Shown here: positions 22,267 through 32,352 of the stretch, in pieces
How the letters are laid out: every line of letters begins with the position of its first letter
How positions within the stretch are numbered: the first letter of the stretch is position 1
Notes under the pieces: generated by a model
Database searches by the model: none
Seen by the model: the letters and a program-made list of their open reading frames with translations, nothing else
What the model was told of the DNA's origin: nothing
Program-made: the position numbers and the translations under genes
Assembly: GCA_030015575.1 (NCBI GenBank)
Contig: CM057337.1
Coordinates: forward strand, 334,438,583-334,502,582
Length of the DNA: 64,000 bases
Direction: 5' to 3'
Source of the DNA: Agapanthus africanus
Taxonomy: Eukaryota; Streptophyta; Magnoliopsida; Asparagales; Amaryllidaceae

Positions 22267-25200
22267 CTAAGGCCAGTTATTGGCGTATCTCATACCCAAC
22301 ATCTCAAAAAGTCGCTCATGCTGCGGCTGAGGGAGGGCCTTGGTGAATGGATCCGCGGCGTTGTTCTTTGTGTCTACTCTCTTAATCTTGATCTCGCGGC
22401 GATCTATAATCTCCCGGATCAAATGAAAGCGCCTCAGGATGTGTCTGGACCGTTGATGGGATCTGGGCTCCTTGGCTAACGCCATTGCCCCATTATTGTC
22501 ACAATACAAAGGTATTGGATCAATAATGGTTGGAACTACTCCTAGCTCCGAGACGAACTTCTTCATCTAGACGGCTTCCTTGGCGGCATCATTTGCAGCA
22601 ATGTACTCAGCTTCCATCGTAGAGTCTGCAACGGTATCTTGTTTGGAACTCTTCCAACTTACCGCCCCTCCATTGAGGGTAAATACAAACCCTGAGATAG
22701 ATTTGCTGTCATCCTTGTCGCTCTGGAAGCTCGAATCGGTAAAGGCCTCCATTTGGAGATCTTTATTACCATACACCAAGAACAATTCTTTAGTCCTTCG
22801 TAAGTACTTAAGAATGTTCTTCACAGCTGTCCAGTGGTTCTCCCCTGGGTTGGATTGATACCTGCTTACAACACTAAGTGCATAAGCTACATCTGGGCGT
22901 GTACATAACATCGCATACATTATAGATCCTACTGCCGAAGCATAAGGTATAATGCTCATGCGAGCTCTCTCTTCATCGGTCTTTGGACAAGAATCCTTGG
23001 AGAGAGTGACTCCATGGCAAGCGGGTAAGGCACCCCGCTTGGAGTCTTCCATACTAAACTTCTTTAGGATGGTGTTAATGTACCTGGTTTGGGACAATCC
23101 CAATAACTTTTTGGATCTATCTCTATAGATCCTTATGCCCAGGATGTATGTGGCATCACCCAGGTCCTTCATGGAGAACCTCAGTGATAAGAATGATTTG
23201 ACCGACTGTAGCATAGGAATATCATTTCCTATCAGAAGAATGTCATCAACGTACAATACGAGGAATGTGACAGCTCTTCCTACAGCCTTCCTATAAACAC
23301 AAGGTTCATCTGGATTTTTGATGAAATCAAACTCTTTGATAACATCATCGAAACAGATGTTCCAACTCCGAGATGCCTGCTTTAACCCATAAATGGATTT
23401 AAGCAATCTACATGCTTTCTCGCTGCTCCCACTGTCAATGAAGCCCTCTGGCTGATCCATATAAACGCATTCTTCTAAATCTCCATTCAGGAATGCTGTT
23501 TTAACGTCCATCTGCCAGATTTCATAGTCGTAGTGAGCAGCAATAGCAAGTAGGATCCGAATGGATTTAAGCATGGCTACGGGCGAAAAAGTTTCGTCAT
23601 AGTCCAGACCTGGTCTTTGACGAAAACCTTTCGCCACAAGTCTTGCCTTATAGGTCTCTACCTGCCCATCCACACCAATCTTTCTTTTAAAGATCCATTT
23701 GCACCCCATAGGTTTTACCCCAGGGGGTACAACGTCCAAAGTCCATACTTTGTTGGTGTACATAGACTCCATTTCGGATCTCATGGCATCCAGCCACTTC
23801 ACAGAGTCACCACTCGTGATAGCTTGCTGAAAACTGGTAGGATCATCATCTTCCATGATACAGTCTTCTCTGTCACCATCAATGAGGAAACCGTAGTACC
23901 TCTCCGGTGGGCGAGAAGTCCTACCAGACCTTCGGAGTGGCCGAGGTTCTTCAGTTTCTGCTGCAACAGTCGGTTCAACCAAATCGTCATTTGTAGTTTG
24001 TGTCTCTAGAACCTCTTCTAGATCCACCACTTTGCCATCATCTTTATCTGTGAAAAACTCTTTTTCCAAGAATGTGGCATGTTGAGAAACAAACACTTTT
24101 TGTTCCTCTTTGTGGTAGAACAGATATCCATAAGAATTCTTTGGATATCCTACAAAGTTACACATGACTGACCGTGTCTCGAGTTTGTCCGGATTCTGCT
24201 TTTTAACATAGGCCGGGCAACCCCAAATCTTAATTCTTTTAGGAGATGGTCTCTTCCCATGCCATATCTCATATGGCGTGGTAGACACGGCTTTGGTTGG
24301 AACCCTGTTTAGTAGAAACGCTGCAGTCTCCAATGCATGCCCCCAAAACGAGACTGGTAACTCAGTGTCACTCATCATGGACCGGACCATATCTAATAGG
24401 GTCCTATTCCGTCGTTCTGACACACCGTTGTGCTGTGGTGTGTAAGGAGGAGTGAGCTGAGAGAGAATTCCATTCTCTTTTAGGAAGTTTGCAAATTCTG
24501 TACTGAGATACTCTCCACCTCGATCTGATCGAAGCATCTTAATACTCAAGCCGGTTTGTTTTTCTACTTCTTGTTTATATTCAATGAATTTCTCGAAAGC
24601 GTCGGACTTGTGCTTTAATAAAAATACATGACCGAATCTTGAGAAATCATCAGTGAATGTAATGAAGTATGAAAAACCGCCTCTAGCCTGTGTAGACATA
24701 GGCCCACATACATCACTATGTATGAGGCCCAGGAGCTGAGTAGCTCTTTCTCCGTGTCCGGTAAACGGAGTTTTGGTCATTTTACCCTTGATACAAGACT
24801 GGCAAGTCGCATAAGATTTATATTCAAAAGGATTTAAATATCCATTTTTGTGTAACTTGTTTAGTCTTGTTTCGTTAATATGACCAAGTCTACAGTGCCA
24901 AAGAAAAGCTTCATTTAATTCTGAAAGTTTTCTTTTATTAGTGTGTTGTATACTGAAAACTGTGTGTTGATTTAGGACATATATTCCGTTATTAAGTGTA
25001 CCATACCCAACCAACATTTGATTCAGGTGAATGTTCATAACATTGTTTTGCAATACAAAATTATACCCTTCATTGTCCAACAAAGAAACGGATATTATAT
25101 TACATAGTATATCAGGTACAAAATAACATGGATTCAAAATCAAAATACATCCAGACGGCAACCCCAAGTGATACTCTCCCACTGCGACTGTATGTACATT

Positions 25201-26193
25201 GGAACCATTTCCAACGCGGAGAGTATGGTCACCTGTCTTCAAAACCTTGCTATTTCTCAGCCCCTGCATAGAATTGCAAATGTGAGAACCTGAACCGGTA
25301 TCCAATACCCAGGAAGCAGAGTTTATAGAAAAACAGTTTTCAGTCACAAACGCACCTGAAGCAGAAGCATCACCATGCTTCTTCTTGAGACTTAGGTACT
25401 CCGTGCAGTTGCGCTTCCAATGTCCTGTCTTGTGGCAATGAAAACACTCGCCTTTCCCTGGGTCTCCAGCCGTGGACTTTCCCTTTCCCTTCACCTTTTT
25501 GACTCCGCCCTTAGGATTAGTGGGTTTCTTCTTTTTCTTTCCCTTGGCTTTAGCTTTCGGGCGAGAAGAAGAAGACTGTCCAATAGTCATAACGGGAGTC
25601 TTTGCCGACTTCATAGTGCTCTCTGCACTCCTTAACATATTAAGGAGTTCAGGGAGGTCCTTCTCCATGGCATGCATGTTGAAGTTCACTATGAACTGAG
25701 CAAAGGTGGAGGGGAGGGACTGCAGAATAATATCTATATATTGCTTATTGTCCATTGTCCATCCAAGGTCCTCAAGCTCTTCTATAAGAGCTATCATCTT
25801 CAAAACATGGTCCGCTACTGGTGTGCCAGGGGCCATCCGCATGTGAAACAGTTTCCTTGATGCTTCGTATCGTAATACGCGGGACTGCTCCCCATACAAC
25901 TCCTTTGTATGGAGCAGTATCCCGTGAATGTCCATGTCCTCGTGCTGCTTTTGATGTGTATTATCCATCGATGCAAGCGCGAGGCATGTGGCCGTGGCAC
26001 AGTCAACGTCCCATGTTTTGCGGACTTCTATGTCCGCAACTGAGGATTTTGGGCCTGGGACGGGCGGGGCTGAAGCCGTGAGGACATATGATACTTTATC
26101 ATAAGTCAAGGCGATCTTCAGATTCCTTAGCCAGTCTTTATAGTTGGTCCCGTTCAGTTTGTTTTTATCTAGTAGAAGCTTAAGTCCAGTCAT
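22267..26193 (-). pseudogene. gag-pol polyprotein of copia element E1, one in-frame stop
   Basis: A single 1308-codon frame, start MTGLKLLLDKNKLNG. Gag: residues 1 to about 245, with KLNGTNYKDWLRNL near the start. Zinc knuckle CFHCHKTGHWKRNC at 250-263. Protease VLDTGSGSH with Asp298-Thr-Gly intact. Integrase: His433/His438 and Cys464/Cys467, catalytic Asp494, Asp557 and Glu593. Reverse transcriptase about 800-1030 with YVDD at 981-984. RNase H about 1130-1308. Integrase before reverse transcriptase is the copia order. The only lesion is TAG at 22567-22569, where E3 and E4 have Trp, late in RNase H. Close to intact, but the stop and rearranged LTRs argue against present autonomy. Confidence 0.93.
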
Positions 26194-26409
26194 TGGTATC
26201 TGCCATTAAGAGAGAGAAAAGAATACACTCAGCGAAAGCTCTTGCACAGATTAGATTGGTTTATTATCTTGTCTAATCGATGTTTCCCACTGCTTTTTAT
26301 CAAGTTTTTCTTTCAAACCTTAAAAAGAAAAACTAGCCAGGATTAATTACAGTCTACAACTTCGCTAACCGTTCAGCCAGGCTAGTGTCGGTACTTTGAG
26401 GGAGGTTCC

Positions 26410-26425
26410 CCGTGCTTTCGCACGG
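26410..26425 (-). other. Hairpin with GAAA tetraloop in E1 leader
   Basis: On the sense (minus) strand: CCGTGC, loop GAAA, GCACGG. E2 has CGTGC-GAAA-GCACG (35841-35854) and E3 has CGC-GAAA-GCG (41966-41975) at the same place in its leader. Confidence 0.6.
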
Positions 26426-26594
26426 ACCTAATTAGAGTAAACCTCGTTTTCCCAGAGGCGGAGCCCCGTTAACACCTTTCTAGACACCTAATGAGTTAGC
26501 TAATTGTAAACTGTAAAACTCTCCTAGGAGCAACTATTGCCCACAGTGGGATCGGGATCCAACCATCATATGGAAGGTATGCAATCTCATTGCA

Positions 26595-26845
26595 AATTTC
26601 AACACTTGAAATTCCCGATGTGGTTTTTACCCCTAATACTCGTGACCTTGGCTAAGGTCAACAAATCACGAGCACTAGTCAAGCTCAACCCGTCATTTCT
26701 TGATTAATTAGACCCGTTCACATGACCCTTGGCTAAGGTCAACAAAGTCATATGCCCGTCCTAATTAATCTGCATCATATGCGTTTGTAGGAAGACATCA
26801 CTTAGCTACCGTACACTACGCCTTGGCTAAGGTCAACAAACGTAG
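26595..26845 (-). other. Hairpin series in E1 leader (1 + 3 stem-loops)
   Basis: Plus-strand positions; RNA sense is minus. Hairpin 0: AATTTCAA (26595-26602) with TTGAAATT (26606-26613). Hairpin 1: CTAATACTCGTGA (26633-26645) with TCACGAGCACTAG (26666-26678). Hairpin 2: CACATGAC (26719-26726) with GTCATATG (26747-26754). Hairpin 3: CTACG (26816-26820) with CGTAG (26841-26845). Hairpins 1-3 all enclose the identical 20-base loop CCTTGGCTAAGGTCAACAAA. The few plus-strand mismatches in stems 1 and 2 are A-C or C-A, which are U-G or G-U in the RNA. Confidence 0.72.
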
Positions 26846-27136
26846 CACGAATACTAAGTACTCTACTTCCTAAAATGACGGAGGGTTGCGAATGATTTTT
26901 AAGAAAATCTTTAACGCTTTGAGCTTGATATCGTTGTAGAATCAAAAGGTTTTCAAAAGGAGTGGCTTAAGCTCCGCAGTTTTGAAATATAGCTTTTTCA
27001 TAAATAGCCGAGTAGTTTTTAAATCCGATTCTACAACATCTTTTAGGTTTATTTTCTTTACATTAATCACATTAATGTAATCCCATCATTTAAGTCCTTA
27101 AGCCAATCACAGAAAAGAAACGAAAATAACACGTAC

Positions 27137-27238
27137 GCTTATGCCATCCGCATTCGCCGCAATGTTCCGTTATGCACCGTTAGGTTACTTAACTAACGGC
27201 ATACCGGGACGGGACTAGCGCGGGTGTAAAACATAAGC
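27137..27238 (-). other. Second conserved leader domain of E1
   Basis: GCTTATG (27137-27143) can pair with CATAAGC (27232-27238) and encloses CCGTTAG (27177-27183) paired with CTAACGG (27193-27199). The same arrangement is in E3 at 42729-42831. The intervening sequence is much less conserved. Confidence 0.55.
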
Positions 27239-28472
27239 AACGTCTACTATATATCATATATATAATATGTCATTCGTCTCAGATATCACAGAATACAGGC
27301 AGCAGAAATATAGATATAACGTGGGATATACTAGGACGTCCGTATTTAGTATTTAGCCAGAATAGAAAATACGGATTCCACAGTCGCGATGAATAGCCAA
27401 GCCCACACCCTGGACCCCTACGAGAGCGGCAAGTGACCCTACCAATCCTGGAGTTTAGGAGACCCGGTCTCGACTCCTCGAGATGGCCTCCCACTGAACC
27501 CCAGAACCCGGTCACCTGTGCTCTCCTCCTTGGGTCCATCCTAATGCGGAAAAGTAAATAATATACAACACTGGTGACACAACCGCAACCTGGAAGTGCC
27601 CCAAATAAAAGAATATTACATTACATTTTGAATTTACATGAATGAAAATATAAAACTCTCATCTCACAAAAAACCCCCGGCTATTCAATCGCGACAATCC
27701 TGCACATCATATCTCAGCAACACAAAATATCACATATCATCAACGTAAGTAAGTATGCGTACCCCGATTGTCGTTGATGTATAGCAACGAAACCGGCGAT
27801 ATCTAACATACTACACTTACGGTCACAGAAAAGAAAGTGTAAAACTACAATATTTGGAATCCAGATTCTCTTTAGACATCATAAATGCGAAATATCACAT
27901 ATTTCGTATTTCATGCCCACTCTATATGAATTCCACATATTGTATCACATTCCAGACAAACAGACAGTATTGAAGTTTTCGAACGAACAATCAAGCACCC
28001 AAGATTCACTAAAGCTCAACACTTGAGCAGGGTTCAAAAGATCCGGAGTGTGACACAGTAGCGGCGGTCCAGCCGTAGAAGGGTCAAGCCAACGCCTCAC
28101 ATGTGGCACGCCGTACTGCCCCAAACCCTAGGGTTCAAAGGGCAGTTCGAGACGGTCACATAATCGAGTTAAGGTTTGTTGTCTTCTAGAGGGGACCACC
28201 GCAAAAAGACTTGCACGTATTTCCAAACTATTTAAACCCCGTGAATATTGAGTAAATGATATTCGTTCAAACACTTCAATACTTTCTAGTTTACCCGGAA
28301 AAGCTACGAAATGAAAGTCCCGATCGAATCGATTAATCCAAAAACATCTCCAGAATTTTTCAAAACTTTATTCAGTTTAAAAATACCCAAAAAATTAAAC
28401 ATGCAGAAAGTAGAATTACTGTAGAAACAGTATACCCTAATTCATATGTATGGCCGCGGAACAGCGGCCTAA

Positions 28473-29866
28473 GCAAGTCCCTGGCCAGGGCTGCTGAGAT
28501 TTGCTGATAAGTGTTATCAGTAGTTTCTCGATCTGTTATAGACCATTCACCGACACGACTTATTGAGTTATTGGGGTCGACGTGACCATCCCTAGGCTCG
28601 ATATGCAGCATATCTGACGAAGAGACCGGACTGTACGGTAGTGTTGCCGGATGGCTCGACGGGAGTTGTAGCAGGTTCGCTTGTTGTCTTCTGATCGCTC
28701 AATACCCGGGTGGCCGTTACGTTTAGCTGACCGCTTGCGGCTTGAGGGTACTTGATATGATCATTACCCTCTGCCGGCGTATTGACGAGTCTTAGAGTCC
28801 CACAGAGGAGTTACCCAGTCCAGGCGAAACGTTGTGGTGCGCATATGCGATATGCGTATGCACCCGATTGAAATCTGCGTATATGATACCGAACATTGAT
28901 CGGGTGAACTGCTTTTGGTGGGGTCATATCAGATATGACCGGATTGATAAATCAAGTGTTGATTTATCATTTAACCATTAGTTTTCTCACTTAAAACCTT
29001 TCTAGGGTTTGATGGATGTATGCATGCATGCATGTGTTTCTTTCTTCTTTTCTAGTTTCATGCACATGTAAATGTGCATACATGTACACATACATACATC
29101 AAACCATCATGGTTGATTATATATGGAAATGGTGGCAATATAAGCTTCACACCATAGATTAAACAATGGATAATTATTTAATTTTGGTTTTAAAAAGAAA
29201 ATGAAAAGGAAAGGATAATTATGCTAGTTTCTACATGCTTCTTTTAACCTAACCATTCTCACCCACCACTAAACCATGGTTATCTTTTCCTTTATCATTC
29301 TAAACCCAAGTTAAATTAATCATCTATCATTTAATCATGGTTGGAGTCAAGAAGGAATAAATATATATAGTGATATTTATTTTCTTTTGAAAGCTTAACC
29401 TCATGGTTATCTTTTTATCTCTTGATAATATTAGCCACCATCTTCATCTTCCTTCATCTTTTCTTCTCTAGTCTTTTCTAGTGAGTGAAATACAACAAAA
29501 GAAAGGTTTTTGAAGTGAGAAACCCAACCACAACATCATTCTACACAAGCTTATCCGCTTTGTTTAGAGTGTTCTTTTCGGTTTGTCGAAATTGCGAGCT
29601 TGGACGGAGTGCTCCGTGGTGGATCGTCGTGGACGCAAGGGAACATCGAGAGGACCTCGACTCAACACCCAAGACACCAAGGAGTCTAGCTAAGGGGAGC
29701 TACAAAGGTTGTAGCCTTCAAACCCTAATCTTTTCTAGCTAAAAGTTAATTAACCCTAATTTTCTAGGATCGATCCACTTGCATGCTAGTTTAGCACCTT
29801 AAAAATTATAACTTTGGGTCATTTGATGCTTCAAAACACTTCATAGGGTGCTATACTAACCTTACA
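28473..29866 (+). mobile_element. Inverted LTR fragment of E1
   Basis: This part of E1's 5' LTR is in plus orientation, opposite to the rest of the element. 28473-29092 is the reverse complement of 30061-30680 with no difference that I noticed; 29093-29866 is the reverse complement of 21258-22030. It ends CTAACCTTACA at 29866 and a primer-binding site follows. Confidence 0.88.
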
Positions 29867-29867
29867 T

Positions 29868-29880
29868 TGGTATCAGAGCC
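29868..29880 (+). promoter_or_regulatory. Primer-binding site of E1 (inverted with its LTR)
   Basis: TGGTATCAGAGCC, complementary to the 3' end of initiator methionine tRNA, one base after the LTR end. 29881-30060 is the start of E1's leader, also in plus orientation. Confidence 0.88.
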
Positions 29881-30060
29881 GACCTAGAACATTAGGCGAC
29901 GTTTTGACGAAGTGAAAACCCCGATCGGACAAAAATACCGTATTTTTTGATGCTCTCTGGAAATTTTCTAAAACTTAACATTTTACAGAATTAAAAATAT
30001 GTAAAAATCATAGCAGGAAAATATAAGAATTACGGCAGAAAAATATACTGTAGTGTTGTA

Positions 30061-31377
30061 TATGTGTACATGTATGCACATTTACATGTGCATGAAACTA
30101 GAAAAGAAGAAAGAAACACATGCATGCATGCATACATCCATCAAACCCTAGAAAGGTTTTAAGTGAGAAAACTAATGGTTAAATGATAAATCAACACTTG
30201 ATTTATCAATCCGGTCATATCTGATATGACCCCACCAAAAGCAGTTCACCCGATCAATGTTCGGTATCATTTACGCAGATTTCAATCGGGTGCATGCGCA
30301 TATCGCATATGCGCACCACAACGTTTCGCTTGGACTGGGTAACTCCTCTGTGGGACTCTAAGACTCATCAATACGCCGGCAGAGGGTAATGATCATATCA
30401 AGTACCCTCAAGCCGCAAGCGGTCAGCTAAACGTAACGGCCACCCGGGTATTGAGCGATCAGAAGACAACAAGCGAACCTGCTACAACTCCCGTCGAGCC
30501 ATCCGGCAACACTACCGTACAGTCCGGTCTCTTCGTCAGATATGCTGCATATCGAGCCTAGGGATGGTCACGTCGACCCCAATAACTCAATAAGTCGTGT
30601 CGGTGAATGGTCTATAACAGATCGAGAAACTACTGATAACACTTATCAGCAAATCTCAGCAGCCCTGGCCAGGGACTTGCTGTTATAGCCAGTCGGGCAC
30701 TGCACAGCATCAACTCCCAATACCGAGAGAGACGAAACCCCTCCTATCTCTCATCGTCTTCGTGTGTCTCGGGACTGTACCCAACGGCCACCTGTTTGCA
30801 CGACTCAGTAGAGCCGTGGTAGGGTGGCAATCAAAGTGCAGTGGGAGAACACACAAGACTCCATGACGATCTCGGGTCTACAGACTAACCTGTACCAGTG
30901 TCACCTGAGAACTGCTATCCGACGATAGATATAATTCCATATAGGAGTTCTCGGTGAGTCCGTCCAGTGTACCCAGTCACCACTGAGCACCCGTATATGA
31001 TCTTGATGTCAAACATCGATGAATGTGGGAACATCCATCGCCCATCGTATGGGTCTAGTATCATATACGCTAGTCTACTCTGGTATATCGATGCCCCGTC
31101 TCGATATACCTACGACTAGGGACATTCCAGGATATGCTTATAGACTACAGATGTCCCACTAGTATGATCTCCATCATAATCAGAGTAGTCAAGCCGATAT
31201 CCTCAGGGCTTTATCAGCATGTATGAATGAATAAAAGCATGATCAATAAACATGTCAGATAAAGAAGAACCAGATAGCATACTATCATGTTGAGCAAGAA
31301 TGCAAACTGAATATATATACATGTATAGATACATCCACTATCACATAATGGCCTCTAGGGCATACATATATCCAACA
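30061..31377 (-). mobile_element. Remaining 5' LTR of E1, outer part
   Basis: 1317 bp of LTR in the element's proper (minus) orientation, ending in the complement of TGTTGGATATATGTATGCCC. With the missing inner 774 bp a complete LTR would be about 2.09 kb. It contains the conserved LTR hairpin at 31082-31110. Confidence 0.87.
31082..31110 (-). other. Conserved copia LTR hairpin, copy in E1
   Basis: GGTATATCGA and TCGATATACC form a perfect 10-bp stem around TGCCCCGTC (sense-strand loop GACGGGGCA). The same loop, with at most one base changed, and a pairing stem occur in E2, E3, E4 and E5. Confidence 0.7.
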
Positions 31378-31382
31378 GTAAC
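31378..31382. repeat. Target site duplication of E1, right copy
   Basis: GTAAC, identical to 21253-21257. Confidence 0.93.
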
Positions 31383-32338
31383 GGCCATCCGGGTATTGAG
31401 CGATCAGAAGATCGACGAGCTAGCCCGCTCACACTCCTGTGAATCCAACCAGTAACACTTACCGTACAGTCCGGTCTGTTCGTCTGATATGTCGCATATC
31501 AAGTCTAGGGGTGGTAAACGTCAGACCCCAATAACCGATAAGTCGTGCCGATGTGAGGCTCATAACGGGTCGAGAAACTACTGGTAACGCTTACCAGCAA
31601 ATCTCTGATCAGCCCTGGCCAGGGACTTCCCTGTTACGGCCAATCGAGCACAGCGCAACATCAACCCCCAATACCGGGAGAGACGAAACCCCTCCTATCG
31701 CTCATTGCCTCCATGTGACTCGGGACTGTACCCAAAGACCACCGTTTTGCACGCCCTCATGGACGTGGTAAGGTGGAGATCAAAGCACAGTGGGAATCAC
31801 ACAAGACTCTATGACAATCTCGGGTCTACAGACTAACCTGTACAAGTGTCACCTGAGAACTGCCATCTGACGTGAGGTATAATACCATCTGGGAGTTCTC
31901 GGCGAGTCCGTCTAGTGTACCCAGTCTCCACTGAGCACCCGTATACCATCTCTGATGTCAAACACCAATGGATATGGGATCATCCATCGCCCATCTCATG
32001 GGTCGAGAAGCGTATACGCTAGTCTACTCTGGTATATCGATGCCCCGTCTCGATACACCCACGACTAGGGACCTTGAAGGATGTACCTATGGACTACCAT
32101 GTCCCCACTAGTATGATCTGCATCATAGTCCAGGTAGTCAAGTACACATCCTAAGGGCTTTACCAACATGTAACTATTAGACAATTTAAAGAGACAAGTG
32201 TACATGTTAAGATAAAGAGTAACCAGATAGCATACTATCATATCGAGCAAGAAAGTCATCTCTATATATGTCCAAGCATCCAATATAATATACATCATCT
32301 GTACAATACTGGCCTCTAGGGCATACATACAACTAACA
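31383..32338 (-). mobile_element. 3' LTR of copia element E2, segment 2
   Basis: Continuation of E2's LTR after the E1 insertion, ending in CTAACA (LTR start TGTTAG on the minus strand) next to the polypurine tract. It carries the conserved hairpin at 32031-32059, where one A-C plus-strand mismatch becomes U-G in the RNA sense. Confidence 0.87.
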
Positions 32339-32348
32339 ATCTCCCACT
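32339..32348 (-). promoter_or_regulatory. Polypurine tract of E2
   Basis: Sense strand AGTGGGAGAT, identical to the tracts of E3 (37777-37786) and E4 (49121-49130), directly before the 3' LTR. Confidence 0.85.
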
Positions 32349-32352
32349 TGCA

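Larger units (their letters stand above)
26194..28472 (-). other. 5' untranslated leader of E1
   Basis: On the minus strand this lies between LTR/primer site and the gag start. It aligns in blocks with the leaders of E2 (35659-36224) and E3 (41760-43795): GTACTTTGAGGGAGG, CACCTTTCTAGACACCTA, GGGATCGGGATCCAA and TTAGGTTACTTAACTAAC. The shared blocks coincide with predicted hairpins. It encodes no conserved protein; the 86-codon open frame at 27279-27539 has no counterpart in E3. Confidence 0.8.
21258..31377 (-). mobile_element. Copia element E1, Angela/BARE-like, young and rearranged
   Basis: Bounded by TGTAAGG on the left and CCAACA on the right with perfect GTAAC duplications, 10,120 bp. 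On the minus strand it has a 5' LTR region (inverted duplication, 28473-31377), a leader of about 2.3 kb, gag-pol and a shortened 3' LTR. Where LTR copies can be compared I see about three differences in roughly 990 bp, so insertion was recent. The LTR start (TGTTGGATATATG, CCCTAGAGGCC), LTR length and long leader resemble the Angela/BARE-1 lineage; that assignment is inferred. Confidence 0.88.

Noticed and set aside
26646..26840. Regularly spaced identical 20-base motifs resembling a CRISPR array
   Set aside because: Only three copies, lying in the loops of different stems, in a plant retrotransposon leader. No cas-like genes.
27279..27539. 86-codon frame in the E1 leader as an accessory protein
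   Set aside because: The aligned stretch of E3's leader has no matching frame or protein similarity.
21258..31377. E1 as a currently autonomous element
   Set aside because: It is young and nearly intact, but it has a stop in RNase H, a 3' LTR lacking about 1.1 kb and a rearranged 5' LTR.
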